Assembly (NCBI RefSeq): GCF_018798885.1
Contig: NZ_CP076362.1
Location: 124,001 to 188,000, forward strand
Origin: Gemmobacter fulvus
GTDB lineage: Bacteria > Pseudomonadota > Alphaproteobacteria > Rhodobacterales > Rhodobacteraceae
Direction: 5' to 3'
Length of the DNA: 64,000 nt
Below, piece after piece: positions 30,691 to 39,940 of this stretch. Each line of letters opens with the position of its first letter. Positions within the stretch are counted from its first letter, which is position 1. Below the pieces are notes generated by a model. That model was not told where the DNA came from. It did no database searches and saw only the letters and a list, made by a program, of their open reading frames with translations. Made by a program: the position numbers and the translations under genes.

Positions 30691-33035
30691 GGGGTTTCCT
30701 CCTCTTGTCGTGGCGCCGGGGTCAGGGCGCGCAGGATCTGCGCGGGGGTGACCGGCATGGTCAGGGTGCCTGCGGCCTGTGGCCCCAGCGCGTGTTCAAT
30801 GGCTTGCACGATGGCGGGCGGGGCGGCGATCGTACCGACCTCGGCCCCGCCCTTGACGCCAAGCGGGTTGGTTCTTGTGGGCGTGAGGTGCAGCGCCGAG
30901 ACGATCGGCGGCATGTGATGCGCGCGTGGCATCGCATATTCGGTGAAGGCCGCTGTCAGAAGCTGGCCTTCCGCATCATAGACCACCTGTTCCATCAGCG
31001 CGGCCCCGATGCCCTGCGCCGCCGATCCGTGCAGCTGGCCCTCCAGCAGCATGGGATTGGCGACCACCCCCACATCATCGGCCGCTGCATAGCGGGCCAG
31101 ATGCACCGTGCCCAGATCCGGGTCGATCTCGACCTCGACGATATGGCAGCCATTGGGGTAATTCTGCGGGGTGGCGGTATAGGTTCCGACCGCCTCAAGT
31201 CCCACGCCCAGATGGGCGGGAAAGCCCATGGTGCGGTAACTGGCCTTGGCAACCTCGGTCAGCGACAGCGCCGTGTTGCTGCCGGTGGCGGTGAACATGC
31301 CGTCGGCAAAGCTGAGCGTTTCGGGCGCAACCTCCATCAGCCAGGCGGCAATCGGGGTGGCTTTGGCCAGAATGGCGTCACAGGCCTGACGCAGCGCCGA
31401 TCCGCCCACCGTCAGCGACCGTGAGGCGTAGGTGCCGCCGCCATAGGGCACCTGATCGGTGTCGCCTTCGACAAAACCGATCTGATCATAGGGCAGGCCC
31501 AGCCAGCCATGCACCATCTGGGTATAGACGGTATGGTGGCCTTGCCCGTGGCTGAACGTGCCTGCGATGATGGTGGCATGTCCGGTCGGATCGAACTGCA
31601 CCGCCATGCGTTCATTGCTGATCGCCGACACTTCGACAAAAAAGCTGAGCCCGCGCCCGCGCAGCCTGCCTTGCGCCGCCGAGGCGGCCCGGCGGGCGGC
31701 AAAGCCGTCCCAATCCGCCAGCTTCAGCGCCGTGTCCAGCACACCGGCGAAATCACCGCAGTCATAGGTATCCAGCAGCGCCGTCTTGTAGGGCATGTCT
31801 GTGGCGGCAATCAGGTTGCGGCGGCGGATCTCCACCGGATCAAGCCCGATCTGCGCCGCCGCCTTGTCCAGCATCCGCTCCAGAAAATATGTGGCTTCCG
31901 GCCGGCCTGCGCCGCGGTAACTGGTGGTGGTGCGGGTGTTGGAAAAGACGCCCTGCACCCGCACATGCGCGGCGGGCATGGCGTAAGGCCCGGCCAGCAT
32001 CCGCGCCGACAGGAACGGCGACACGCCGGTCGCCGGGCCAAGCCGACAGCCCAGATTGTGCTGCGTCAGGGCCTCCAGCGCCAGAATGTGCCCTTCGGCA
32101 TCAAAGGCCATCCGCCCGCTGCCGATCTGATCGCGGCCCTGAAAATCGCTCAGGAACGCTTCAGAGCGCGAGGCCACCCATTTCACCGGCCGCCCGGTAT
32201 GCCGGGCCGCCCACAGCACCAGCACATCCTCAGGGTAAAGCCGGCCCTTCAGCCCGAAGCCGCCACCAACATCCTGCGCCGAGACGCGCACCTGATGGGC
32301 GGGCACCTGCAACACGTTTTCGGCCAGCAAGCGCCGCACCGAATGCGGATTCTGGGTGGATGTGATCAGATGCCAGCGCTGGTCACGCGCATCATGGATG
32401 CCGATGGAGCCGCGCGGCTCCAATGCGGCATGGGCAATGCGGTGCTGCCGGGTTGTCAGGCTGACGACATGGGCCGCCCCGGCAAAGGCGTCTGCCACCT
32501 TGGCCGCATCGCCGATGGTGGCGTCAAAGCACAGGTTGCCTGGCGCGTCGGGATACAGCTGCGGCGCGCCTTCGGCCAGGGCCGCCTCCAGCGTGGCCAC
32601 CAGCGGCAAGGGCTCATAGGCGCAGTCGACCAGCTCTGCCGCGCTTTGGGCCTGCCTGCGGGTTTCGGCGATGACAAGCACCACCGGATCGCCGATGACC
32701 CGCACCCGGTCCATCGGCAGGGCGGGAAACGGGGTGCGGATCCACTGGCCCCGGGTGATCGCGGGCACCATGCTTTCGCAAGGCAGATCGCCCCAGCCAA
32801 GTGCGGCGAAATCGGCCCCGGTCAGCACCGCCACCACGCCATCCGCCGCAGCCGCCACCGTGGTATCGACCGACAGGATGCGCGCATGGCCGTGATCGCT
32901 GCGCACCAGCGCCATGTGCAACATGCCCGGCAGCACCACATCATCGACGTAGCGCCCGGCGCCGGTCACCAGCCGTGCGTCCTCGCGCCGGGTAACTGGC
33001 TGTCCGAAGATACCTGTGTCGGGGGCATGTGTCAT
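30687..33035 (-). CDS. Molybdenum hydroxylase 1, molybdopterin-binding large subunit
   Basis: The 782-residue protein belongs to the xanthine oxidase/CoxL family (expected about 770-810). The cofactor loop reads SYRGAGRPEATYF, the form II type (AYRGAGR), not the AYRCSFR of authentic CO dehydrogenase, so CO oxidation is unlikely. GGGFGLKGR near residue 260 and the C-terminal KGGAEVGTIAAPPAI with the catalytic Glu are also present. GTG 33038 is an alternative start 3 bases upstream. It should hydroxylate an aromatic or aldehyde C-H using water. It is preceded in the operon by the extradiol dioxygenase and followed by cupin, YCII, S and M genes. Confidence 0.94.
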   Translation of the reverse strand: MTHAPDTGIFGQPVTRREDARLVTGAGRYVDDVVLPGMLHMALVRSDHGHARILSVDTTVAAAADGVVAVLTGADFAALGWGDLPCESMVPAITRGQWIRTPFPALPMDRVRVIGDPVVLVIAETRRQAQSAAELVDCAYEPLPLVATLEAALAEGAPQLYPDAPGNLCFDATIGDAAKVADAFAGAAHVVSLTTRQHRIAHAALEPRGSIGIHDARDQRWHLITSTQNPHSVRRLLAENVLQVPAHQVRVSAQDVGGGFGLKGRLYPEDVLVLWAARHTGRPVKWVASRSEAFLSDFQGRDQIGSGRMAFDAEGHILALEALTQHNLGCRLGPATGVSPFLSARMLAGPYAMPAAHVRVQGVFSNTRTTTSYRGAGRPEATYFLERMLDKAAAQIGLDPVEIRRRNLIAATDMPYKTALLDTYDCGDFAGVLDTALKLADWDGFAARRAASAAQGRLRGRGLSFFVEVSAISNERMAVQFDPTGHATIIAGTFSHGQGHHTVYTQMVHGWLGLPYDQIGFVEGDTDQVPYGGGTYASRSLTVGGSALRQACDAILAKATPIAAWLMEVAPETLSFADGMFTATGSNTALSLTEVAKASYRTMGFPAHLGVGLEAVGTYTATPQNYPNGCHIVEVEIDPDLGTVHLARYAAADDVGVVANPMLLEGQLHGSAAQGIGAALMEQVVYDAEGQLLTAAFTEYAMPRAHHMPPIVSALHLTPTRTNPLGVKGGAEVGTIAAPPAIVQAIEHALGPQAAGTLTMPVTPAQILRALTPAPRQEEETP

Positions 33036-33108
33036 CACAGCTCACATTCTCTGGTGCGGGCGGGCAGGGGGGCGGTCCTCAGGCGCCGGGGGCGCCTTGG
33101 GCAGGGCG

Positions 33109-34050
33109 TCAATCGAAGAAGGTATCGGGCGGGGCCATGCCCCATTGCGTCGTTTCATGCGCGCCACCGACAAACCGCACCGGGACATAGGCGTCATTGA
33201 TGACATCGGTGTCGGTATAATGTTCGATCCGGTTGCCGAACGGGTCCAGCCAGTAATCATAGATCAGGCTGCCAAGATAATGGCGGCCCACACCGGCATC
33301 CAGCGTCCAGCCCTTCGCGACCAGATGATCGTGGCCTGCGGCGACGGCATCCAGATCCAGCACCTCGTAAGACGAATGGTGGCAGCCGAAGTGCTTGGAT
33401 TTGTTGATCAGGATACAGTGGTGTTCGACAAATTCCGCCCCACGGTCAAAGCGCAGGAAAGTGCCCACGGTGATCGGCTCCGGCTCTGCCGGGGCGCAGA
33501 TGTAATCGGCGGGGCAAAGCGCGAAATGATCGGTGAACCAGGTGATCTCGGACAGCGCATCCGGCACCCACAGCACGAAATGCCCGATCCGCAACACCGG
33601 CGTTGCTTCGGGCCGCTGCCGCACCGCCGAATTGTGGCGCAGGTGTTCCGACGCAAAGTTCATGCGATACGAGCGCCGCACAGGCATTTCCGGCACGGTG
33701 GCCACGCCATGCTCGATCCAGATCGTGTGTTTGTTGGGGGTGGTCAGCGTGACACGAAACCCGCCACCGGGATCGGTGATCGCGGTGACAGGGGACGCGC
33801 CGGGGATGCGGGCCGCCTTGTCCAGCTCTGCCCGTGTTGCCACGGTGAAGGCACCCCCCAGAAAGCGATTGTCAGGCCCCAGCCGCGCCACATGCACATG
33901 GTGGTTGGCCCCCGAGCCGCGCATGTAAAGCGCATCGGCGGTGCGGGCAGAGCGGGTCATGCCGAAATCAATCAGAAACCGTTCCATCAGATCAAGGTCG
34001 GTCACCTGATAGGCGGTATAACCGACGTCGAGCAGGTTCACTTTATCCAT
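33109..34050 (-). CDS. Type I extradiol ring-cleavage dioxygenase (VOC superfamily)
   Basis: The 313-residue product has two VOC domains as in BphC-type extradiol dioxygenases. The Fe(II) ligands are predicted at His157 (in RIGHFVLWV), His224 or His225 (in GCHHSSYEVLDLD) and Glu276 (in GNRIEHYTD); the last two motifs match HHxxFEV and NxxEYxTG. It begins at ATG 34050, just 7 bases after the second large subunit gene, with GAGGG ahead (ATG 34053 also possible). It should cleave a catechol-like intermediate made by the two hydroxylases. The ring is unknown. This gene is the key to the operon's logic. Confidence 0.87.
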   Translation of the reverse strand: MDKVNLLDVGYTAYQVTDLDLMERFLIDFGMTRSARTADALYMRGSGANHHVHVARLGPDNRFLGGAFTVATRAELDKAARIPGASPVTAITDPGGGFRVTLTTPNKHTIWIEHGVATVPEMPVRRSYRMNFASEHLRHNSAVRQRPEATPVLRIGHFVLWVPDALSEITWFTDHFALCPADYICAPAEPEPITVGTFLRFDRGAEFVEHHCILINKSKHFGCHHSSYEVLDLDAVAAGHDHLVAKGWTLDAGVGRHYLGSLIYDYWLDPFGNRIEHYTDTDVINDAYVPVRFVGGAHETTQWGMAPPDTFFD

Positions 34051-34057
34051 CATGCCC

Positions 34058-36421
34058 TCACAGATACTGGCCGGAAACGCGGCTGCCGCCGGGGGCGGCC
34101 CCTTCGCCGTGGCGCAATGCCCACAGCACCTTGTCCGCCGCCATCGGCAGCGAATGGATGCGCACGCCAATGGCGTCATAAATCGCATTGGCGATGGCCG
34201 GGGCGGGGTTCACCAGCCCCGCCTCACCGCAGCCCTTGGCCCCGAATGGCCCGGCCTCCAGCGGATCCTCGACCAGCAGATGCGCCATGTCCGGCACATC
34301 CATCGTGGTGGGCAGGCGATAGGTCAGCAGACTGTCGGACAGCACGCGCCCGGTATCGGGATCAATCACGAAATCCTCGGTCAGCGCAAAGCCGATGCCC
34401 TGCACAAGGCTGCCCTCCATCTGTGCCTCGACCAGCAGCGGGTTGATCGCCCGGCCGATGTCATGCGCCGAGACATAGTTCAGCACCGTGACCAGCCCGG
34501 TTTCGGTATCCACCTCCACCTCGGCAAAGGCCGCCTGATGATTGGGGTGGTGCGAGGTGGACAGATAGGAGCCAGAGGCATTGAGCTGGCTGCCCCCCGA
34601 TCCGAAATCATAGATCGCGGCATAGGCCACCTGCGCCACGTCAAACGCCACGCCGGGGGCGGCATCGCTGGTGATGCGTCCGGCCCGCACCTCGATCTGG
34701 TCGGGCGTCACCCGCACCTGATGCTCTGCAAACAGCGCGACCGCGCGGTCGCGGATCTGCTCCTTGATCTTCACCCCCGCTGCCGCCACGGCGTTGCCGA
34801 TCACCAGCATCGACCGGCTGGCATGGGAGCCGATGTCGAACATCGTCACATCGGTATCGCCGGTCGACACGCGGATCTGTTCATAGCGCAGACCGCTGGA
34901 TTCCGCCGCCACCTGCGCCAGCGCGCCGATGATGCCTTGCCCCATCTCGCAGGGGCTGACGATCAGATTGAGCGCGCCATCCGACAGCACCTTCATCACG
35001 CAGCTGGAATGTTCCAGCAGAAACCCCCCTGCGCCCGAGGCATGGGTCAGCACCGACATGCCGATCCCGCGTTTGTAGCGGCCCGGCTTGGCCACGCCCC
35101 AGCCTTGCCATTTGTCCTTGTAGCCGATTTTTTCGGCGGCCAGATGGATACATTCCTCCAGTTTGGTATGTTCCAGCGGCACGGGCACAAAACAGCTGGG
35201 ATCGCCGGGCACCTTCAGGTTTTTCAGGCGGAACTCCATCGGGTCCATGCCGATCTTTTCGGCCAGACGATCCAGCGCCTGCTGAAAGACAAAGGCCCCT
35301 TCGGGATTGCCATAGCCGCGGAAACCGCTGGTCGTGGGGGTATTGGTATAGGCCACGGTCAGATGGCCGCGGATATTGTCACATTTCAGAACACCCAGCG
35401 TTTTCTGCATGTTGACAGTGGCGGTGGTGGCGGAATGGGACAGATAGGCGCCGCTGTCGGCCACGATGATCTGTTCGATCGCCAGCAGCTTGCCGTCCTT
35501 GTTGGCGGCGACGCGGATGGTCTGATGCTGATCGGTGCGCGATGAGTAGCCCGAGAAATCCTCTTCGCGGGTGGTGGTCACCCGCACCGGACGCTTGCAG
35601 GCCCGTGCCAGCAGCACGGCCACCGGCTCCACGCCCAGGGCAAGGCGCGCGCCGAACCCGCCGCCGATGGTGGGCGACAGCCAGCGGATGTCACCATCCG
35701 ACAGATCGGGGAACACACGTTTCGTCAGGTGCTTTTTCGCCAGATGCGGCCCCTGCGACGGTGAAATGATGACCAGCCGCCCATCGGATTCGTGATAGGC
35801 GATGGCGATGTCTGTCTCCAGATGCAGGTGCTTCTGGCGCGAGTTCACGCCGGTAAACTCGACCACGGCCTCGGCCTCGGCAAAGGCGCGGTCCACGTCG
35901 CCGCTGTTGAACGGATGGTCCATCTCGAAGGCGATATTGCCCGCAACATCGTCATGCACAGAGGGTGCGCCGGGTTCCAGCGCCTTGTGCGGATCAAGGA
36001 TCATCGGCAGCAGCTCGTACTCCACCTCGATCAGCTCCAGCGCCGCTTCGGCGGTGTAGATGTCTTCGGCGGCGACAGCGGCGATCCAGTCCCCGACATA
36101 GCGGGCCTTGTCCGTCAGGATATACTGATCCTGACGTTCGCCGGTGAAGGCAAATTCCGGCAGGGCCTCGGCCATGGTCGACCGGGAAAAGCGGCTGTCG
36201 GGGCAATCCTTGTGTGTCAGCACGCACAGCACCCCGGGCAGGGCGGCGGCCTTGCTGGTATCAATGCGCAGGATGCGGGCATGGGCATGCGGGCTGGCGA
36301 GGATCCGGCCCTCGACCATGCTGGGCACGGTCATGTCATCGGTATATTTGGCCTCGCCCGTCACCTTGCCGTAAATGTCGGGCTTGGTCAGGCGTTTGCC
36401 GACATAAGCGAATTCGGTCAT
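34058..36421 (-). CDS. Molybdenum hydroxylase 2, molybdopterin-binding large subunit
   Basis: The 787-residue protein is of the same family but a different branch from hydroxylase 1. The cofactor loop reads GFRGYGNPEGAFVFQQALDR and the catalytic glutamate lies in FGAKGCGEAGLVNPAPAIANA, nearer to 4-hydroxybenzoyl-CoA reductase and nicotinate-type enzymes than to CoxL. SPTIGGGFGARL at about 265 contacts the cofactor. It overlaps the upstream 2Fe-2S subunit by 4 bases and is followed by the extradiol dioxygenase 7 bases later. Substrate is not predictable. Confidence 0.94.
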   Translation of the reverse strand: MTEFAYVGKRLTKPDIYGKVTGEAKYTDDMTVPSMVEGRILASPHAHARILRIDTSKAAALPGVLCVLTHKDCPDSRFSRSTMAEALPEFAFTGERQDQYILTDKARYVGDWIAAVAAEDIYTAEAALELIEVEYELLPMILDPHKALEPGAPSVHDDVAGNIAFEMDHPFNSGDVDRAFAEAEAVVEFTGVNSRQKHLHLETDIAIAYHESDGRLVIISPSQGPHLAKKHLTKRVFPDLSDGDIRWLSPTIGGGFGARLALGVEPVAVLLARACKRPVRVTTTREEDFSGYSSRTDQHQTIRVAANKDGKLLAIEQIIVADSGAYLSHSATTATVNMQKTLGVLKCDNIRGHLTVAYTNTPTTSGFRGYGNPEGAFVFQQALDRLAEKIGMDPMEFRLKNLKVPGDPSCFVPVPLEHTKLEECIHLAAEKIGYKDKWQGWGVAKPGRYKRGIGMSVLTHASGAGGFLLEHSSCVMKVLSDGALNLIVSPCEMGQGIIGALAQVAAESSGLRYEQIRVSTGDTDVTMFDIGSHASRSMLVIGNAVAAAGVKIKEQIRDRAVALFAEHQVRVTPDQIEVRAGRITSDAAPGVAFDVAQVAYAAIYDFGSGGSQLNASGSYLSTSHHPNHQAAFAEVEVDTETGLVTVLNYVSAHDIGRAINPLLVEAQMEGSLVQGIGFALTEDFVIDPDTGRVLSDSLLTYRLPTTMDVPDMAHLLVEDPLEAGPFGAKGCGEAGLVNPAPAIANAIYDAIGVRIHSLPMAADKVLWALRHGEGAAPGGSRVSGQYL

Positions 36422-36909
36422 GCTGCCACCTCACGCGCGGCGTTGATCTTTTGGGCGGCATCCATCACCGCATCGAGGATTTTCACATAGCCGGTGCAGC
36501 GGCAGATATTGCCCGACAGCGCCCGCTTCACATCCTCGCGCGAGGGGCGGGGATTGGCATCCAGCAGCGCCTTGGCGGTCATCAGCATCCCGGCGGTGCA
36601 ATAGCCGCATTGGGCGGCGCAATGGTCGATGAAGGCCTGTTGCAGCGGATGCAGCGTGCCATCGGCACTGCGCAATCCTTCGACGGTTTCCAGCGCGCGG
36701 TCCTGGGCGGTGACGGCCAGGGTCAGGCAGGAGCAGATCGGCTGATCGTCGGCCAGCACCGTGCAGGCCCCGCAATTCCCCGAGGCACAGGCCCGTTTTG
36801 TGCCGGTCAGCCCGATATGATCGCGGATCACATCGACCAGCAGCATATGGGGTTCGATGATCGCGTCGCAGTGCTTGCCGTTTACGCGGAAGGTTCCGAT
36901 TTGTTTCAT
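36418..36909 (-). CDS. Molybdenum hydroxylase 2, 2Fe-2S subunit
   Basis: The 163-residue protein has the two [2Fe-2S] domains of XdhC/CoxS type: CASGNCGACTVLADDQPICSC (first cluster) and QCGYCTAGM with CRCTGY (second cluster). Start at ATG 36909 with GAAGGA; a TTG 15 bases upstream is less likely. It is not a copy of the first 2Fe-2S protein but a separate branch. It overlaps the large subunit start by 4 bases and follows the FAD subunit by 11 bases, giving an M-S-L order here, against L-cupin-YCII-S-M for hydroxylase 1. Confidence 0.94.
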   Translation of the reverse strand: MKQIGTFRVNGKHCDAIIEPHMLLVDVIRDHIGLTGTKRACASGNCGACTVLADDQPICSCLTLAVTAQDRALETVEGLRSADGTLHPLQQAFIDHCAAQCGYCTAGMLMTAKALLDANPRPSREDVKRALSGNICRCTGYVKILDAVMDAAQKINAAREVAA

Positions 36910-36920
36910 GGTGCGGTCCT

Positions 36921-37832
36921 TCAATAAGCCAGATGAGCGTCTTCGGCGGGGTCATGGCGGGATCTGGCGCGGCTTGCGGCCTGTTGCAGCACGTCGCGCG
37001 CCAGAATGCGGATCCACTCCGACCGGATTTCCTCGACCCAGGGGGCATCGGTCATCGGGGCCACGGCGGCCATCGCCTGTGCCGCCGCCGCGTCGAACAC
37101 CGCTTCATCCGCCAGTTGCCCGACAAGGGCGGCCTCGGCCGCCGGAATACGGATCGGATGCGCCCCGATGCAGCCGAGCGCCAGTGTCGCATCAAGGATG
37201 CGCTCGCGGGCCGGGTCCAGCGCGATATAGGCGGCGGCATTGATCTTGTGCAGATCGCCCTCGCGGCGGCGGGCCTTGTAGATCTTCTTGAAGGCCGATC
37301 CGGCATCGGGGCCGGGCGGCGGCAGGAACATGGATGCGACCATTTCCCCCGGCTGCACGGCGGTCTGCCGGTCTGCGCCATAGAAGGCCTCGATGGGAAC
37401 GATGCGGGTGGCCGTGCCATCGGTGATGCGCAGCTCTGCCCGATGTGCAAAGAGCGCGGTCGGCAGATCGTAATAGTTCACCGCCGCGCAGACATTGCCG
37501 ATCAGCGTGCCCATATTGAGGATATGCGGCGGGTGCAGCTGTTCGATTGCCTCATGCAGCGCCGCCCACCGCTTGCCCACCCAGATATGGCTGGCCAGCC
37601 GGTTGATGCGCACTTGCGCGCCCACTTCGACCCCTATCTTGGGATGGGCGGTGAACGTGTCCAGCCCCGGCAATTTCATGATGCTGACAAGGTTCTGATA
37701 CCGCACCGCACCACGCCGCATCGCCAGAACCAGTTCACATCCCCCGGCAAACAGCCGCGCGCCCGGGGCCTGTGCCAGTGCAAGCGCCTCTGTCATGCTG
37801 GTTGGTTCGTGAAAGTCGAAAGGCTGGATCAC
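36921..37832 (-). CDS. Molybdenum hydroxylase 2, FAD subunit
   Basis: The protein is 303 residues from GTG 37832 (VIQPFDFHEP, aligning with the MYPFDYQRP start of the other FAD subunit). A TTG at 37841 preceded by GAGGGG at a better distance is a strong alternative start. FAD motifs are LFAGGCELVLAMRRG (near 35-50) and LNMGTLIGNVCAAVNYYDLP. The C-terminal KINAAAYIAL region follows. It is the first gene of the twelve-gene leftward operon. Divergent from the FAH-family hydrolase, with an AT-rich repeat between. Confidence 0.92.
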   Translation of the reverse strand: MIQPFDFHEPTSMTEALALAQAPGARLFAGGCELVLAMRRGAVRYQNLVSIMKLPGLDTFTAHPKIGVEVGAQVRINRLASHIWVGKRWAALHEAIEQLHPPHILNMGTLIGNVCAAVNYYDLPTALFAHRAELRITDGTATRIVPIEAFYGADRQTAVQPGEMVASMFLPPPGPDAGSAFKKIYKARRREGDLHKINAAAYIALDPARERILDATLALGCIGAHPIRIPAAEAALVGQLADEAVFDAAAAQAMAAVAPMTDAPWVEEIRSEWIRILARDVLQQAASRARSRHDPAEDAHLAY

Positions 37833-37904
37833 CCGTCCCAATTCAATACCCCTCTGAGTTGCTGCACGCCTTGGTGCTGCGATGGGCAGCCTAGCACGCT
37901 TAAC

Positions 37905-37936
37905 TGAAATTCTACAGATGTTCGGTTGATATTTCA
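37905..37936. promoter_or_regulatory. Inverted repeat in divergent hydroxylase/FAH promoter
   Basis: TGAAAT (37905-37910) and ATTTCA (37931-37936) are spaced arms, the second within TTGATATTTCAA. The blocks ACTGAAAT and TTGATATTT both also occur in the divergent promoter at 20308-20330. A TTGACT at 37941-37946 may be the -35 of the rightward promoter. The shared blocks suggest a common regulator. Confidence 0.45.
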
Positions 37937-37997
37937 AGCGTTGACTTTGCTGATGGGCAGAGTATCGGTGAGGCAGGCTCACCAAGGAGGCGGCAGG

Positions 37998-38846
37998 ATG
38001 AAGCTATTGCGATATGGCCCGGCTGGGGCAGAACGGCCCGGTCTGCTGGATGCGGACGGCATCCTGCGCGACCTGAGCGGGGTTGTGCCCGACATTGGCG
38101 GCGATACGCTGTCCGACGCCGGGCTGGCCCGCCTGCGGGAGCTTGACCCCGCGCAACTGCCTGCCGTGCCCGGTCAGCCGCGCATCGGCCCCTGTGTGGC
38201 GGGTGTGGGCAAGTTCATCTGCATCGGCCTGAACTACGCCGATCATGCCGCCGAAACCGGCAAATCCGTGCCGCCAGAGCCGGTGATCTTTCTGAAGGCC
38301 ACCTCGGCCATCTGCGGCCCGAACGATCCGATGGAAATTCCGCAAGGCGCCGTGAAGGCGGATTGGGAGGTGGAGTTGGGCATCGTCATCGGCGCGCGGG
38401 CAAAAAACATCCCGCAGGCGCAGGCGCTGGATCATGTGGCGGGCTATTGCACCATCAATGACGGATCAGAGCGCGCCTTCCAGTCTGACATGCAGGGCCA
38501 GTGGACCAAGGGCAAAAGCCATGACAGTTTCGGCCCGATCGGGCCGTGGCTGGTGACGCGAGACGCGGTGCCCGATCCGCAATCACTCGATCTGTGGTGC
38601 GAGGTGGACGGCATCCGCCATCAGGCGGGCAATACCCGCACCATGGTCTATGGCGTGGCCTATCTTGTGGCCTATCTCAGCCGGTTCATGACGCTGCATC
38701 CCGGCGACATCATTGCCACCGGCACACCGCCCGGTGTCGGGCTGGGCCTGAAGCCGCCGGTCTTCCTGCGGGCAGGCCAGCGGATACGGCTTGAGGTGCA
38801 GGGTCTTGGGATGCAAGATCACCTGACCGTCGATGTTCAACCCTGA
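37998..38846 (+). CDS. Fumarylacetoacetate hydrolase (FAH) family hydrolase
   Basis: The 282-residue protein is a single-domain FAH-family enzyme, shorter than true fumarylacetoacetase. Landmarks are FICIGLNYADHAAETG, FLKATSAICGP, DWEVELGIVIG (metal-binding acidic residues) and IIATGTPPGVGLG. Members hydrolyse acylpyruvates or isomerise/hydrate 2-hydroxy-dienoates of meta cleavage. The strong RBS AAGGAGG precedes the ATG. It is divergent from the hydroxylase-dioxygenase operon and is therefore a good candidate for the step that follows extradiol cleavage. Confidence 0.92.
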   Translation: MKLLRYGPAGAERPGLLDADGILRDLSGVVPDIGGDTLSDAGLARLRELDPAQLPAVPGQPRIGPCVAGVGKFICIGLNYADHAAETGKSVPPEPVIFLKATSAICGPNDPMEIPQGAVKADWEVELGIVIGARAKNIPQAQALDHVAGYCTINDGSERAFQSDMQGQWTKGKSHDSFGPIGPWLVTRDAVPDPQSLDLWCEVDGIRHQAGNTRTMVYGVAYLVAYLSRFMTLHPGDIIATGTPPGVGLGLKPPVFLRAGQRIRLEVQGLGMQDHLTVDVQP

Positions 38847-38869
38847 AATGCGGATCGGAGACCCCTGAC

Positions 38870-39157
38870 ATGGCCGCCTATTTCATTGCCCATGGCACCG
38901 TGAAGGATGCCGCGAAAATGCTGGAATATGTTGATCGGTCCGGCCCCTGCGTTGCGGCCTTCGGCGGGGAATTCCTGACCGTGGGCGAGGTGAAATCCGT
39001 GCTGACCGGACGGCACGATCACAAGCGCACCGCAATTTTCAAGTTCCCCGACGTGGCTGCCGCCGAAGGCTGGTACAATTCCGACGCCTATCGCGCGCTG
39101 TGGCCGCTGCGCAATGCGGCGGGGGACTTCGATTTCATCGTGATGGAAGAATTCTGA
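38870..39157 (+). CDS. DUF1330 family protein
   Basis: The 95-residue dimeric alpha-beta (ABM-like) protein has DUF1330 marks: AYFIAHGTVKD at the start, GEFLTVGEVKSVLTG, and the DAAAEGWYNSDAYRALWPLR-like helix that gives the family its YxSxxYxxL pattern. It begins 23 bases after the FAH-family gene, in the same operon. Functions are unknown for the family, though they commonly lie in aromatic degradation clusters. Confidence 0.87.
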   Translation: MAAYFIAHGTVKDAAKMLEYVDRSGPCVAAFGGEFLTVGEVKSVLTGRHDHKRTAIFKFPDVAAAEGWYNSDAYRALWPLRNAAGDFDFIVMEEF

Positions 39158-39287
39158 CGCCCGGCGGGCGCAGCACTCCAGATCCCTGACCTGATCTCTG
39201 CCAAGGCGCTCACCTGTTGAGGGCATTGGCCGGGCTTTGGCTTGCCCGCATAACCCGCTTTTTCCCCCCTTTTGGAAAGGACACACC

Positions 39288-39938
39288 ATGTCTTTGCTTC
39301 CCGGCCAGACCGAGGCCATTGCCGCAGTGGATGCCCTGCGCGCGCGCATCGGCACGGCGGATGCCGATACGCTTGCGCTGCTGCTGACCGAGGCGCGCAC
39401 CCATTCCGCCTTTACGGATCAACCCGTCAGCGATGCGCTGTTGCATCAGGCGGTGGCCATGGCGGCGATGGGCCCGACCTCGATGAACTGTCAGCCGCTG
39501 CGGATCCGCTTCGTGCGCAGCGCCGCAGACAAGGCGCGACTGGTGCCGCTGCTGGCGCCGGGCAATCAGGCCAAGACAGCGGCCGCGCCGGTGACGGCCA
39601 TCGTGGCCTATGACGCCGCATTTTATGAACAGATGCCCAAGGTCTTTCCGATCAATGCCGGGGCGCGCGATATGTTTGCGGGCAATCCGGCGCTGGCGCA
39701 GAGCACCGCCTTTCGCAACGGATCGCTGCAAGCTGCCTATTTCCTGATCGCGTTGCGCGCCGCCGGGCTGGATTGCGGCCCGATGTCGGGGTTTGACCCG
39801 GCGGGTGTCGATGCCGCTTTCTTTGCGGGCAGCACCGTTCGGACAAACTTCCTGATCAACATCGGGTATGGCGATACGGCGGGCGTGTTTCCGCGTTTGC
39901 CGCGCCTGTCGGTGGCCGAGATGGTGCTGGAAGGCTGA
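39288..39938 (+). CDS. Nitroreductase-family flavoprotein (RutE-like)
   Basis: The 216-residue FMN enzyme resembles RutE, the malonic-semialdehyde reductase of the pyrimidine Rut pathway. The pattern includes AVAMAAMGPTSMNCQPLRIRFV (FMN-binding SxNxQPxR), NGSLQAAYFLIALRAAGLDCGPMSGFD, and TNFLINIGYGD. TGGAAAGGA precedes ATG 39288. It lies 130 bases after DUF1330 and converges on a broken YciI gene, with 2 bases between stops. No other rut genes are visible, so it probably reduces a short oxo-acid made by this island. That assignment is inferred. Confidence 0.85.
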   Translation: MSLLPGQTEAIAAVDALRARIGTADADTLALLLTEARTHSAFTDQPVSDALLHQAVAMAAMGPTSMNCQPLRIRFVRSAADKARLVPLLAPGNQAKTAAAPVTAIVAYDAAFYEQMPKVFPINAGARDMFAGNPALAQSTAFRNGSLQAAYFLIALRAAGLDCGPMSGFDPAGVDAAFFAGSTVRTNFLINIGYGDTAGVFPRLPRLSVAEMVLEG

Positions 39939-39940
39939 GG

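Noticed and set aside
30687-33035. Aerobic carbon monoxide dehydrogenase (coxL)
   Set aside because: The loop is YRGAGR, not the AYRCSFR that marks authentic CO dehydrogenase, and the neighbours point to aromatic degradation. CoxG, S and M homologues are shared by many hydroxylases.
31509-33200. Open frame of about 560 codons opposite large subunit 1
   Set aside because: No recognisable domain; the opposite strand encodes a complete molybdenum hydroxylase subunit.
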